64,000 bases of DNA from Martinezella rhizogenes (GCA_013322215.1 JAAMEZ010000058.1:682001-746000); one strand, 5' to 3'; shown: positions 50,347-59,596, numbered from the stretch's first letter. Numbers and translations are program-made. The notes: generated from the sequence alone by a model not told the origin.

Positions 50347-50523
50347 ATGAACTCGATGATTATCGCACGGCGCTTTGTTGTTATCATGCTGTTTGCCGCA
50401 ATCTTTGCATTCAGCTTCTCGGTTGCGGTCGAACATGCCGGACGCAGCGGCGCACAATCGCATTTCGGGGCAAGCTTCACCTGCGTTGAGGCCGGTACCC
50501 CGTATTGCACGACCGTACAGTAA
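50347..50523 (+). CDS. 58-aa small membrane/secreted protein
   Basis: ATG 50347 with an AGGA-like ribosome site and stop TAA 50521. The peptide has a hydrophobic segment at about residues 10-28 (RRFVVIMLFAAIFAFSFSVA) and a tail with two cysteines (FTCVEAGTPYC). It could be secreted or membrane-anchored. The frame is isolated and short, and an opposite-strand frame also overlaps it, so I give it medium confidence. Confidence 0.45.
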   Translation: MNSMIIARRFVVIMLFAAIFAFSFSVAVEHAGRSGAQSHFGASFTCVEAGTPYCTTVQ

Positions 50524-50645
50524 AGACAGGCCTCCGCCTCCGGTATGCGGGGGCCTCGATAGGTGACTACAAAAATAGCTGCGAGAATCCAGGCCGCCTC
50601 TTGCAACGTCGTTTGCTTGTAATCAACGACACTCTATAATGGCGC

Positions 50646-52148
50646 ATGAGCAACAGAATCTCTCCCTTTTCACCCCTCGACATCTCTTCTCCCAGCCCGT
50701 TCCAGCCGCGGACCTTCGATGATCCGGGCAAGGCCGTCGAAGCGCTGACGGAGCTTTACGAGCGCAATACGGCGTTCCTGATCGACAATTTCACCAAGCT
50801 TGCCAAAGGCGCGCCGATCACCGCGCGCTACCGGGCCTTCTATCCGCAGGTCAGCATCGAAACGACGAGTTTCGGCCATGTCGACTCGCGCCTTTCCTAC
50901 GGCCATGTCACCGCCCCCGGCGTCTACACGACGACCATCACCCGCCCGCAGCTCTTCAAGCACTATCTCAAGGAGCAGCTGACGCTCCTGATGCGCAGCC
51001 ACAATGTTCCGGTGGTCGTATCGGAATCGACGACGCCCATTCCGATCCATTTTGCTTTCGGCGAAGGTGCTCATGTCGAAGCATCCGCCACGGTTTTCGA
51101 AGACATTCCGCTGCGCGATCTCTTCGATACACCCGATCTGAACACGACGGATGACGAGATCGCCAATGGCGAATACATCCCGCCGCCGGGCGAGCCCTCC
51201 CCGCTTGCGCCGTTTACCGCGCAGCGCATCGACTATTCGCTGGCGCGCCTCGTCCACTACACGGCGACCAGCGCGGCACACTTCCAGAATTTCGTGCTGT
51301 TCACGAACTATCAGTTCTATATCGACGAGTTCTGCAAATGGGCGCGCGACCTGATGGCGAGCGGCGGCGATGGCTACACCGAATTCGTTGAACCAGGAAA
51401 CATCATCACCAAGGCTGGTTCCAGCCAGCCCGAAGGTGACACGACGCCGCCGCGCCTGCCGCAGATGCCGGCCTACCATCTGAAGAAGAAGGGACATGCC
51501 GGGATCACCATGATCAATATCGGCGTTGGCCCTTCCAACGCCAAGACGATCACCGACCACGTCGCCGTGCTCCGCCCGCATGCCTGGCTGATGCTCGGCC
51601 ATTGCGCCGGTTTGCGCAACAGCCAGCGACTTGGCGACTATGTGCTTGCCCACGCCTATATGCGCGAGGACCACGTTCTCGACGACGACCTGCCGGTCTG
51701 GGTGCCGATCCCGGCGCTGGCCGAAGTGCAGGTGGCGCTCGAAGCGGCCGTCGCCGAAATCACCGGCTATGAAGGCTTCGAGCTGAAGCGCATCATGCGC
51801 ACGGGCACCGTCGGCACCATCGATAATCGCAACTGGGAACTGCGCGATCAGGCAGGCCCGGTAAAGCGTCTGTCGCAAGCCCGCGCTGTCGCGCTCGACA
51901 TGGAATCGGCGACGATTGCCGCCAACGGCTTCCGCTTCCGCGTTCCCTACGGCACGCTGCTCTGCGTTTCGGACAAGCCGCTGCATGGCGAGCTGAAACT
52001 GCCTGGTATGGCGACGGCCTTCTATCGCACGCAGGTAAACCAGCATCTGCAGATCGGCATCCGTGCCATCCAGAAGCTGGCCGCCATGCCGCCGGAAGCG
52101 CTGCATTCGCGCAAGCTGCGCAGCTTCTTCGAAACGGCATTCCAATAA
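50646..52148 (+). CDS. amn: AMP nucleosidase
   Basis: A 500-aa enzyme that splits AMP to adenine and ribose 5-phosphate. Recognisable family segments include the N-terminal Amn domain (YPQVSIETTSFGHVDSRLSY) and the C-terminal phosphorylase-like domain (MINIGVGPSNAKTITDHVAV; ALDMESATIAANGFRFRVPY; LLCVSDKPLHGELKLPG), where the Glu/Asp and Ser residues bind the base and ribose. Length is normal. It stands alone. Confidence 0.95.
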   Translation: MSNRISPFSPLDISSPSPFQPRTFDDPGKAVEALTELYERNTAFLIDNFTKLAKGAPITARYRAFYPQVSIETTSFGHVDSRLSYGHVTAPGVYTTTITRPQLFKHYLKEQLTLLMRSHNVPVVVSESTTPIPIHFAFGEGAHVEASATVFEDIPLRDLFDTPDLNTTDDEIANGEYIPPPGEPSPLAPFTAQRIDYSLARLVHYTATSAAHFQNFVLFTNYQFYIDEFCKWARDLMASGGDGYTEFVEPGNIITKAGSSQPEGDTTPPRLPQMPAYHLKKKGHAGITMINIGVGPSNAKTITDHVAVLRPHAWLMLGHCAGLRNSQRLGDYVLAHAYMREDHVLDDDLPVWVPIPALAEVQVALEAAVAEITGYEGFELKRIMRTGTVGTIDNRNWELRDQAGPVKRLSQARAVALDMESATIAANGFRFRVPYGTLLCVSDKPLHGELKLPGMATAFYRTQVNQHLQIGIRAIQKLAAMPPEALHSRKLRSFFETAFQ

Positions 52149-52189
52149 CATATAGATAGGCAGCTATCACATTTGACCGGAGAAAATAC

Positions 52190-52516
52190 GTGGCATGGGT
52201 AAGCTTTGATGGCGGTTCGACAATCGGTCATCAGGGTTCAGAAAGCGGCATTATTCTTTTGGACGAAGAACATAGTGACGGCGCACGCGTCACACTTGAG
52301 AGGTGTGATCGTGTGCCGTTTGCCATTACCTGCGGCCTTTACGGCAACATGGTTCATACTGTTTTCATCGGCAGTGAGCGGGAGGCTTTGGACACCTTCC
52401 ATGCGATCAAGACAAATCTTGAGGCGCTGATCGCGATTTGGCCGGAAAACAATGCACCGGCCGATCAAACATCCAGATTTTATGATGCCATCTCGGATTT
52501 TGTGGAACGCTTTTAA
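52190..52516 (+). CDS. Conserved hypothetical 108-aa protein
   Basis: A soluble protein beginning at GTG 52190 (VAWVSFDGGSTIGHQGSESG) with GGAG ahead of it. The N-terminal part reads as a beta-rich module followed by a helical C-terminus. No family is recognised. It follows amn by 41 bases and may be co-transcribed. It ends 16 bases before a convergent gene. Confidence 0.6.
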   Translation: MAWVSFDGGSTIGHQGSESGIILLDEEHSDGARVTLERCDRVPFAITCGLYGNMVHTVFIGSEREALDTFHAIKTNLEALIAIWPENNAPADQTSRFYDAISDFVERF

Positions 52517-52532
52517 CGCGAGCGTCTATTTC

Positions 52533-52763
52533 CTAGTTCTCGGATATCGGCATAAGGCGGTCTGCGTTTTGGCTCGCCGTCAATTGCTGATGACCCGAGG
52601 GCTCGCCGGCCCAGCTCAGGCACAGGATCAGCAGCGCAAAACCCGCAAATCCGAGCCATGTGCGGAAAACGACCCTTCCGACATCCCCTGCGTCGAGCAG
52701 TTCTTCTTCCGACAGTGTCTTCCGTTGCCAATAATGAACGATTGCGGCTTCCAGACTGTACAT
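52533..52763 (-). CDS. Small membrane protein (76 aa)
   Basis: A 76-aa protein starting MYSLEAAIVHYWQRK with AAGGAG upstream on the minus strand. One hydrophobic helix (LGFAGFALLILCLSWAG) follows an acidic amphipathic stretch. It lies convergent with the 108-aa gene and divergent from the YciI/DGPF cluster. Function unknown. Confidence 0.6.
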   Translation of the reverse strand: MYSLEAAIVHYWQRKTLSEEELLDAGDVGRVVFRTWLGFAGFALLILCLSWAGEPSGHQQLTASQNADRLMPISEN

Positions 52764-52918
52764 TTCCGTCTCTCCTTGTGGTGTTGACGGAACTGGTCGA
52801 CCGGGCTCGAGCTTTTTCGACAGCGCCGAAAATTTTTGTCATGCTGCGGATCGGGATGTCGATTTGCTTGGCGGCCGCTCGTCTATGGCCGTCAGCAAGT
52901 TGAAAAGGAGGCGCTGCG

Positions 52919-53278
52919 ATGAAATATCTCTGCCAGGTTTGGTTCGATGGCACGACGCTCGACGTCATGACCAAGGAGGAAAAGCACAAGCTCGATTCGG
53001 ATTCGCTCGGCTACGACCGCGATCTGATGGCGAGCGGCAACATGATCCATGCCGAAGCGCTGCAATCGCCAAGGTCGGCGGTGACGGTGCGGGTCCGCAA
53101 TGGCGAGACCTCGGTAACGGATGGGCCTTTCATCGAAACCAAGGAGTATCTTGGCGGTTTCATCCTGATCGAGGCGAAGGACCTGAACGATGCGATCCGG
53201 ATTGCCGCCGGCATCCCGCTCGCCAAACTCGGCGCCATCGAGGTGCGACCGATCTATTCCTTCGGCCCGGACGTTTGA
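52919..53278 (+). CDS. YciI/DGPF-family protein 1
   Basis: A 119-aa protein of the YciI-like family. The signature DGPFIETKEYLGGFILIEAKD contains the Asp-Gly-Pro-Phe motif. It begins with MKYLCQVWFDG and is preceded by AAAAGGAG. It is the first of three tandem paralogues that lead to an ECF-type sigma factor gene, an arrangement known for ECF42 loci. The catalytic or ligand role of these proteins is not established. Confidence 0.85.
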   Translation: MKYLCQVWFDGTTLDVMTKEEKHKLDSDSLGYDRDLMASGNMIHAEALQSPRSAVTVRVRNGETSVTDGPFIETKEYLGGFILIEAKDLNDAIRIAAGIPLAKLGAIEVRPIYSFGPDV

Positions 53279-53288
53279 GGAGGCGACG

Positions 53289-53651
53289 ATGAAGTTCCTT
53301 TGCCAAGTGTGGTTCGAGAGCGCAGAAATCGCCAAGATTTCCGAAGAGGAAGGGCGAAAGCTGACGCAGGATTCGATCGACAACGACAACCGGCTGCGCG
53401 ACAGCGGCCATCTCATCGTCGCCAACGCTCTGCGCGAGCCTCAGACGGCAAAAACCGTCCGGGTGCGCCGGGGCGAAACCGCCGTTACCGACGGTCCCTT
53501 CGCGGAGATCAAGGAGCATCTCGGCGGCTTCGTGCTGATCGAGGCCCGTGACATGGGGGAAGCGATCCGCATTGCCGCCACCTTCCCCGTCGCTCGCTAT
53601 GGCATGATCGAGGTTCGTGGCGCCTTCGACATCCGCTTTCCGAACGAATGA
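53289..53651 (+). CDS. YciI/DGPF-family protein 2
   Basis: A 120-aa paralogue of the preceding gene. The motif is DGPFAEIKEHLGGFVLIEAR. The start is ATG 53289, preceded by GGAGGCG. It begins ten bases past the first paralogue and ends in an ATGA overlap near the next. Translation of the three copies is probably coupled, giving a balanced set. Confidence 0.85.
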   Translation: MKFLCQVWFESAEIAKISEEEGRKLTQDSIDNDNRLRDSGHLIVANALREPQTAKTVRVRRGETAVTDGPFAEIKEHLGGFVLIEARDMGEAIRIAATFPVARYGMIEVRGAFDIRFPNE

Positions 53652-53668
53652 CTGAGAAAGGAAAATAT

Positions 53669-54046
53669 ATGCGGTTTCTATGTTTGATCTACACATCCGT
53701 CGATGTCGACGGACGATTGACGCCGAACGAGATGAACCACCTGATCGGCGAGCACTTCGTCTTCGACGAGGGCTTGCGGCAGGACGGCACCATGATCGTG
53801 TCGGAAGCGCTGGCGCTTCGGGACAAATCGATCGTCATCCGCCCGGACAGCAAAGGGTTTTCGGTGACGGACGGACCATTCGTGGAGACGAAGGAGCATC
53901 TGGCCGGCTTCTATCTGCTCGAGGCCCCCGATCTTGAGGGAGCAACGGAGATCGCCAAGCGCATTCCCTCGGCGCGCTATGGCGCCGTCGAGATCCGCCC
54001 GGTGCGCGTCCTGACGCTTCACGGAGATCTCGCGGAGAATAGGTGA
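53669..54046 (+). CDS. YciI/DGPF-family protein 3
   Basis: The third paralogue, 125 aa if ATG 53669 is used (AAAGGA precedes it); a start at 53648 would add seven residues. The motif is DGPFVETKEHLAGFYLLEAPD. It is more diverged from the first two than they are from each other. The sigma factor gene overlaps its stop, so the cluster is one transcription unit. Confidence 0.85.
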   Translation: MRFLCLIYTSVDVDGRLTPNEMNHLIGEHFVFDEGLRQDGTMIVSEALALRDKSIVIRPDSKGFSVTDGPFVETKEHLAGFYLLEAPDLEGATEIAKRIPSARYGAVEIRPVRVLTLHGDLAENR

Positions 54047-55296
54047 CGCTCGTGTCGCTGAACCAGACCATCGAAGGCATCTATCGCAGCCACTCGCGCC
54101 GCGTGCTGGCAACGCTGATCCGTCTGCTCGGTGATTTCGACCGGGCGGAAGAAGCGCTCCACGACGCTTTCGCGGCGGCGGCGCAGCAATGGACTGACGA
54201 GACGATCCCGGCCAATCCCTATGCCTGGCTCGTCTCCGCCGGACGCTTTCGCGCTATCGATCATATCCGCCGGCGAACGCGCTTCGACGCTGCCCAGGCC
54301 GACATCGCCGACAGCCTCTATCCGGAGGGCGAAACAATGGAGACATCGGAAGGCGAAGAGATCGAGGACGACATGCTGCGGCTGATCTTCACTTGCTGCC
54401 ACCCGCTTATACCAGCCGAGGCGCGGATGGCGATGGCCCTGCGCGAGGTCTGCGGGCTGACGACGGAAGAGATCGCCCATGCCTTCCTGATCCCGGCGCC
54501 GACCGTGGCCCAGCGCATCGTCCGTGCCAAGAACCGCATTCGCGCCGACCATATTCCCTATGAGGTCCCCAGCAAGACGGAACTGCCGGCGCGGCTGGCG
54601 CAGGTGCTGCATGTCATCTACCTCGTCTTCAACGAGGGCTATTCGGCATCATCAGGCGCGGCGATCGTGCGCGCCGATCTTGCGGCGGAGGCCATTCGGC
54701 TTGGCAGGCTTTTGCTGCAGCTATTGCCGGATTCGGAAGTCGAGGGGCTGCTTGCAATCATGCTGCTGCAGGATTCACGGCGGCTTGCCCGCACCGACGC
54801 ATCCGGCGATCTCGTGCTGCTTGTCGATCAGGATCGCGCACTTTGGGATCGCAGCCAGATCCGCGAAGGTCTGACGCTGTCGGCAAGAGCTATGGCGGCG
54901 GAAAGCGTCGGCAGCTACGCCCTGCAGGCCGCGATCGCAGCGGAACATGCCCGCGCCGTGACCACCGATGATACCGACTGGCGCCAACTGGTAATGCTCT
55001 ACGACCTGCTGCTATTGGCAAACCCCTCCCCGGTGATCGAACTCAATCGCGCGGTGGCTATCTCGATGCGCGACGGGCCAGCGGCAGCATTGTCCATTGT
55101 CGACGGGTTGCTGCGGGAAGAGCGTATGGCGCGGTATCACCTCACCCACGCGGCGAAAGCGGATTTCCTGCGCCAACTTGGCCGGACGGACGAGGCGCGG
55201 CAATCCTACCAAACGGCGCTTTCGCTATGCCAGCAGGCGCCGGAGCAGGCTTTTCTGCGCAGGCGATTGGCCGAACTTGACGAGGCGGCTCGATAA
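54043..55296 (+). CDS. ECF42-type RNA polymerase sigma factor with C-terminal extension
   Basis: A 417-aa sigma factor. Region 2 is at residues about 10-80 (ATLIRLLGDFDRAEEALHDA; NPYAWLVSAGRFRAIDHIRR) and region 4 at about 120-170 (EVCGLTTEEIAHAFLIPAPTVAQR). A long C-terminal helical extension (DUF6596/TPR-like, about residues 180-417) follows. ECF42 factors are known for a C-terminal TPR extension and linked DGPF genes, exactly what is seen here, with three of them. It starts with GTG 54043, overlapping the last DGPF gene. Regulation is likely through the C-terminal domain rather than an anti-sigma factor; none is visible. Confidence 0.9.
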   Translation: MTLVSLNQTIEGIYRSHSRRVLATLIRLLGDFDRAEEALHDAFAAAAQQWTDETIPANPYAWLVSAGRFRAIDHIRRRTRFDAAQADIADSLYPEGETMETSEGEEIEDDMLRLIFTCCHPLIPAEARMAMALREVCGLTTEEIAHAFLIPAPTVAQRIVRAKNRIRADHIPYEVPSKTELPARLAQVLHVIYLVFNEGYSASSGAAIVRADLAAEAIRLGRLLLQLLPDSEVEGLLAIMLLQDSRRLARTDASGDLVLLVDQDRALWDRSQIREGLTLSARAMAAESVGSYALQAAIAAEHARAVTTDDTDWRQLVMLYDLLLLANPSPVIELNRAVAISMRDGPAAALSIVDGLLREERMARYHLTHAAKADFLRQLGRTDEARQSYQTALSLCQQAPEQAFLRRRLAELDEAAR

Positions 55297-55304
55297 TAGC
55301 CGGA

Positions 55305-56264
55305 TCAGACGCGCTTGCGCGAGACCAGCAACCCGATCGCGGTTCCCGTCAGCGCCGACACCACGATCAGGAGGTGAGCATTGATGCTGGCCTGAGCGAG
55401 GTTTTCGATTGCCTCCTTGGCGCTCGAAGCACCGAAGGCCATGGCGCCGGCGGTGATGCCGGCCGGATAGGTACCGACGCCACCCGGCGCATGCACAGGC
55501 AGGACTGATGATAATTCACCGCCAAGCGCGCCGCCGAAGCTTGCCGAAAGCGGCGTGACGTTCATCAGGCCGAGCGCCCAGGCGAGCACCACGACCTTGA
55601 CCAGCCAGTTGACGATGGTCGTCAGCCAGGCGCGGCCAAAGGCGCCGATATCGACCGGCAGGCCGCGTTCCAGCTCATGCACCAGCCCTTGCGCCTTCTT
55701 CGGCAAAATGCGGGCGGCAAGGCGGATCAGCGGCCGGCGGGAGGCAAAGCCGGCGACCGGCAGCAGCAGGAAAACCGCCCATACGACCCAGGCCAGGAGA
55801 TGATAGGGCGAGGCAAGCGCAAGGCCGATACCGGCGGCGGCCAGCAGTGCGTGAAGATCCAGCAGCCGCATGACGAACAGCGCCGAGGTGCCCCGGGCCA
55901 GCGGAATGCCGAACTCCGAGCGCATCAACACCGGAAAGCTGGTCTCGCCCGTGCGGAACGGCATCATGATATTCAGCAGATTATGGACCTGCGTCACGCG
56001 GAAGAGCGCTGCGAAATGGCCTGACGTTTCCTTCGGGAAGTAATCGTAGATGCGCCAGGTGCGCAGGAAATAGGTGCCGGTCAGAAGCGCCAGGGCGAGA
56101 AGGATCGGCAAGGCGCCGACCTTGCCCCATTGCGCCAGGATCGAACTCCAGCCCCAGAACCATTCGATGAACGCGGCGTAGGCCACGACGACGGCAAGCG
56201 TCAGTAGCGTCATTCGGTTGCGAATAAACCAATTCTGTCGGCTGGCAACCGTCGGAGTCTTCAT
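55305..56264 (-). CDS. YbhN-like (LPG synthetase TM region) membrane protein
   Basis: A 319-aa polytopic protein with about eight helices, of the lysylphosphatidylglycerol synthetase TM-region/UPF0104 family (NLLNIMMPFRTGETSFPVLM; GGALGGELSSVLPVHAPGGVG). Flippase or transport roles are proposed for the family. Start ATG 56264 gives the family start (MKTPTVASRQ); a longer frame through the divergent GT2 gene is a shadow. It is divergent from a glycosyltransferase gene with a short promoter gap. Confidence 0.85.
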   Translation of the reverse strand: MKTPTVASRQNWFIRNRMTLLTLAVVVAYAAFIEWFWGWSSILAQWGKVGALPILLALALLTGTYFLRTWRIYDYFPKETSGHFAALFRVTQVHNLLNIMMPFRTGETSFPVLMRSEFGIPLARGTSALFVMRLLDLHALLAAAGIGLALASPYHLLAWVVWAVFLLLPVAGFASRRPLIRLAARILPKKAQGLVHELERGLPVDIGAFGRAWLTTIVNWLVKVVVLAWALGLMNVTPLSASFGGALGGELSSVLPVHAPGGVGTYPAGITAGAMAFGASSAKEAIENLAQASINAHLLIVVSALTGTAIGLLVSRKRV

Positions 56265-56357
56265 GTAGTTAGGGCACCCAAATGCGAGCGGAAGGCTGAA
56301 ACCGGACTTCTCGCTCGTTTCGTCCGGCAGATACTGCCGGTCTTTTAGGAGAAAGAA

Positions 56358-57380
56358 GTGTTGCAGACAACGGCAGAGTCGACCCTCCCCCAGGCCGATC
56401 CGGCAAGCCCCCTTGAGCTTTCGCTGGTCGTGCCCGTCTTCAACGAGGAAGAAAGCGTCGGACCGCTCATCGAGCGCATCTGTTCCGCCATGGCGAGCTT
56501 TACGAAATCCTGGGAGCTGATCCTGGTCGACGACGGCAGCACGGACGCGACGCTCGTCAATGCCCGCCGCTCGCTTTCGCAAGAAGGGCTGACGCTCCGC
56601 ATCGTCGAGCTGCAACGCAATTTCGGGCAGACCGCAGCCATGCAGGCCGGCATCGATGCGGCCAACGGCCGCCTGATCGCCACCATGGACGGCGATCTGC
56701 AGAACGACCCGAAGGACATTCCTTCCATGGTCGAGGAACTGGAGCGGCGGCAGCTCGACCTGCTCGTCGGCTGGCGCAAGAACCGTCAGGACGGTCTTCT
56801 CCTGCGCAAGATCCCCTCCTGGTGCGCCAATTACCTGATCGGCCGTATCACCGGCGTCAAGCTGCACGACTATGGCTGCAGCCTGAAGATCTACCGCTCC
56901 TCGATCATCAAGCAGGTCAAGCTGATGGGCGAGATGCACCGCTTCATCCCCGCCTGGGTCGCCGGCGTCGTGCCGAGCTCGCGCATCGGCGAAGTACCCG
57001 TCACCCACCATGCGCGCCAGCACGGCACCTCGAAATACGGGATTTCCCGAACCTTCCGCGTCATTCTCGACCTACTGTCGGTGATGTTCTTCATGCGCTA
57101 CAAAGCACGGCCGGGGCATTTCTTCGGCTCGCTCGGCCTCGGCCTCGGTGCGCTTGCCGGCATCATCCTGCTCTGGCTCTTCATCGACAAGTTCATCTTC
57201 GGCGACGATATCGGCAGCCGTCCGCTACTGATGGTCGGCGTCGTGCTGCTCCTGTCGTCGGTGCAGATGATTACGACAGGCATTCTCGCCGAGATGATCG
57301 CCCGCATCTACTATCGCGACGATCTCTCGCCGAACTACATCGTGCGCAAGATCTTCGATCGCGATCATCAGGACGCCTAG
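56358..57380 (+). CDS. Family 2 glycosyltransferase with C-terminal membrane helices (ArnC/DPM1-like)
   Basis: A 340-aa enzyme. The N-terminal GT2 domain has VVPVFNEEESV, the metal-binding context VDDGSTDAT, MDGDLQNDP and a later GWRKNRQDG. Two hydrophobic helices near the C-terminus (about residues 255-280 and 290-320) anchor it. This layout matches polyprenyl-phosphate sugar transferases such as ArnC/GtrB. It begins with GTG after AGGAG. A role in lipid-linked sugar modification of the cell surface is likely. Confidence 0.9.
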   Translation: MLQTTAESTLPQADPASPLELSLVVPVFNEEESVGPLIERICSAMASFTKSWELILVDDGSTDATLVNARRSLSQEGLTLRIVELQRNFGQTAAMQAGIDAANGRLIATMDGDLQNDPKDIPSMVEELERRQLDLLVGWRKNRQDGLLLRKIPSWCANYLIGRITGVKLHDYGCSLKIYRSSIIKQVKLMGEMHRFIPAWVAGVVPSSRIGEVPVTHHARQHGTSKYGISRTFRVILDLLSVMFFMRYKARPGHFFGSLGLGLGALAGIILLWLFIDKFIFGDDIGSRPLLMVGVVLLLSSVQMITTGILAEMIARIYYRDDLSPNYIVRKIFDRDHQDA

Positions 57381-57403
57381 CTGCAACGGGAGCTGAACGG
57401 CGC

Positions 57404-58024
57404 ATGAGCTCGAAGGACGATATCATGAGCCTGCTATTGGACACGGCAGACCTGCCGCCGTGGCGGACGACGGGTTCAACGTATCTGGTTCATGATCGCT
57501 GGCTGAAGGTTCGTGCCGACAACTGCGTGACGGCGGAAGCCGTGGAGATCGCGCCCTATTACGTGCTGGAATATCCCGATTGGGTCGAGATCATCGCACT
57601 CGATGCCGAGGATCACATTTATCTCGTCCAGCAATATCGTCATGGATTGGGTGTCGTGGCGCTCGAACTTCCCGGCGGAGCCATGGATGCGAACGATGCA
57701 AGCCCGGTCGAGGCGGCTGCGCGCGAACTGCGCGAGGAAACCGGTCTCTCCTCCACCGATTGGGACTATGTCGGCAAGCTTGCGCCCAATCCGGCCACGC
57801 ATACCAACCTCGCGCATATAGTCATTGCCCGCAATGTTGAATTCAGTACCAAGCCGGCGGACGACCCGACCGAACGCATCCGCCTGATCCGCATGCCGAT
57901 CCGGCAGGCCATCGAGCTGGCGCTGGAAGGGAAAATGATACAGATGATCCATGTCGCGGCATTGACACTTGCCCTTCACAAAGCAGGCAAGTGGGAAGTG
58001 CCGACACCAGCGCCCAAGCCCTGA
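57404..58024 (+). CDS. Nudix hydrolase
   Basis: A 206-aa protein of the Nudix family. The box is seen in GGAMDANDASPVEAAARELR with the REETGL end, but the spacing carries one extra residue and the first Glu position is Asn/Asp, a variation to note. LVQQYRHGLG precedes it. ADP-ribose or similar nucleoside diphosphates are typical substrates. Start ATG 57404 lies 24 bases past the GT2 stop, so it may be co-transcribed. It ends one base before the convergent aminotransferase. Confidence 0.85.
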   Translation: MSSKDDIMSLLLDTADLPPWRTTGSTYLVHDRWLKVRADNCVTAEAVEIAPYYVLEYPDWVEIIALDAEDHIYLVQQYRHGLGVVALELPGGAMDANDASPVEAAARELREETGLSSTDWDYVGKLAPNPATHTNLAHIVIARNVEFSTKPADDPTERIRLIRMPIRQAIELALEGKMIQMIHVAALTLALHKAGKWEVPTPAPKP

Positions 58025-59392
58025 TTACGACTTCACCTCTGCCCAGACGGCATCGAGCGCGTTTCGAGCGATGCGGACCATGGTATCCACCTCATCATGA
58101 CTGATGACGAGCGGCGGCGAGGCCAGCATGCGGTCGCCGGTAGCGCGCAGCACCAGACCATTGGCCAGGGCATGGTTGCGCACGGCTGAGCCGATGGCGT
58201 CCGGCTTTTCGAAGCGTCGGCGGGTGGATTTGTCGGCGGCGAGCTGCAGCCCGCCCATCAGGCCGATGCTGACGGCTTCGCCGACCATGTCATGATCGGC
58301 AAGGCTGCCCCAAGCCTTGGCGAAGTACGGACCGATATCGTCACGCACGCGCTCGACCAGCTTTTCCTCCTCGATGATCCGGAGATTTTCGAGTGCGGCG
58401 GCGGCGCAAACGGGGTGGCCGGAATAGGTGAAGCCGTGATTGAATTCGCCAACCTCGTTGATGAGCACATCGGCAATGCGATCGCTGACAAGCACACCGC
58501 CGATCGGCAGATAGCCCGACGACAGTCCCTTGGCGATCGGCACCAGATCGGGTTCGACACCGAAATGCTGATGGCCGAACCATGCACCGAGACGACCGAA
58601 GCCGCAGATCACCTCGTCGCAGACGAGCAGGATGTTCCTTGCCTTGCAGATGCGCGCGATCTCGGGCCAATAAGTGGCCGGCGGGACGATCACGCCGCCG
58701 GCACCCTGCACCGGCTCGGCGACGAAGGCCGCGACATTATCCTCGCCCAGTTCGTCGATCTTGGCTTCGAGCTCGCGGGCAACCTTAAGGCCGAATTCCT
58801 CCGGCGAGAGATCGCCACCCTCGGCGTACCAATAGGGCTGGCCGATATGGACGACGCCGGGAATCGGTAGATCGCCCTGCTCGTGCATGTATTTCATGCC
58901 GCCCATGCTGGCGCCGGCAACGGTCGAACCGTGATAGCCGTTCTTGCGGGCAATGACAGTCTTCTTCGTCGGCTTGCCCACGGCACCCCAATAGACCCTC
59001 GCCATGCGGAACCAGGTGTCGTTTGCCTCGGAGCCGGAATTGGTGAAGAAGACATGGTTGAACTGCGGTCCGGCATGGGCGCAGACCTTTTCGGCGAGCA
59101 GCGTCGCCGGCGTCGTCGTGGTGCCGAAGAAGGTATTGTAATAGGGCAGCTCGTTCATCTGCCTGAAAACTGCGTCGGCAATTTCGGTGCGGCCATAGCC
59201 GATGTTCACGCACCAGAGACCTGCGAAGCCATCCAGATACTTCCGCCCTTCCGCATCGAAAATATGGACGCCTTCGCCGCGCTGAATGATGCGGGTGCCC
59301 TCGGCATTGAGTTTGCGCATATCGGCAAAGGGATGGAGGTGATGGGCGGCATCGAGGGCGGCGAGATTGGAGCGGCTTGGTGTGTCGGACAT
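58025..59392 (-). CDS. Class III omega-aminotransferase (putrescine/polyamine type)
   Basis: A 455-aa PLP enzyme. The class III features are visible: FFTNSGSEANDTWFRMARV, YHGSTVAGASMGG, AAFVAEPVQGAGGVIVPP, LLVCDEVICGFGRLG with the conserved Asp, and VPIAKGLSSGYLPIGG with the PLP Lys. This is closest to putrescine- or diamine-pyruvate aminotransferases (SpuC-like). The gene is divergent from a glutamine-synthetase-like gene, as in polyamine degradation loci. Confidence 0.85.
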   Translation of the reverse strand: MSDTPSRSNLAALDAAHHLHPFADMRKLNAEGTRIIQRGEGVHIFDAEGRKYLDGFAGLWCVNIGYGRTEIADAVFRQMNELPYYNTFFGTTTTPATLLAEKVCAHAGPQFNHVFFTNSGSEANDTWFRMARVYWGAVGKPTKKTVIARKNGYHGSTVAGASMGGMKYMHEQGDLPIPGVVHIGQPYWYAEGGDLSPEEFGLKVARELEAKIDELGEDNVAAFVAEPVQGAGGVIVPPATYWPEIARICKARNILLVCDEVICGFGRLGAWFGHQHFGVEPDLVPIAKGLSSGYLPIGGVLVSDRIADVLINEVGEFNHGFTYSGHPVCAAAALENLRIIEEEKLVERVRDDIGPYFAKAWGSLADHDMVGEAVSIGLMGGLQLAADKSTRRRFEKPDAIGSAVRNHALANGLVLRATGDRMLASPPLVISHDEVDTMVRIARNALDAVWAEVKS

Positions 59393-59460
59393 GGTTGAAA
59401 CTCACCTCATTGCGATTGGTGTCTGTCAGGCAAGCCTTCCGACGCCGCGATTATGTGCAT

Positions 59461-59596
59461 GGCCCCTCACCCCAGCCCTCTCCCCGTCGAACGGGCAGAG
59501 GGAGTTTTCGTGCCAAATCATCCGTTTTAAGTGCGAGACGAAACTGGCGCGTCCCCTCTCCCCGCACATGCGGGGAGAGGGTTAGGGTGAGGGGCC
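59461..59596. repeat. Large imperfect inverted repeat (dispersed rhizobial element)
   Basis: A 26-bp arm at 59461-59486 and its complement at 59571-59596 match at 24 of 26 positions. An internal 11-bp perfect hairpin (CCTCTCCCCGC/GCGGGGAGAGG, ACAT loop) lies at 59555-59580. It fills most of the space between the aminotransferase and the glutamine-synthetase-like gene. Confidence 0.75.

Noticed and set aside
50206..50606. Reverse-strand frames over the 58-aa gene
   Set aside because: They lack ribosome sites and family features, and the plus-strand frame has a better start and a hydrophobic segment.
56265..57023. Upstream extension of the YbhN-like frame to 57023
   Set aside because: The extension lies opposite to the GT2 gene and has no family similarity; the membrane protein begins naturally at ATG 56264.
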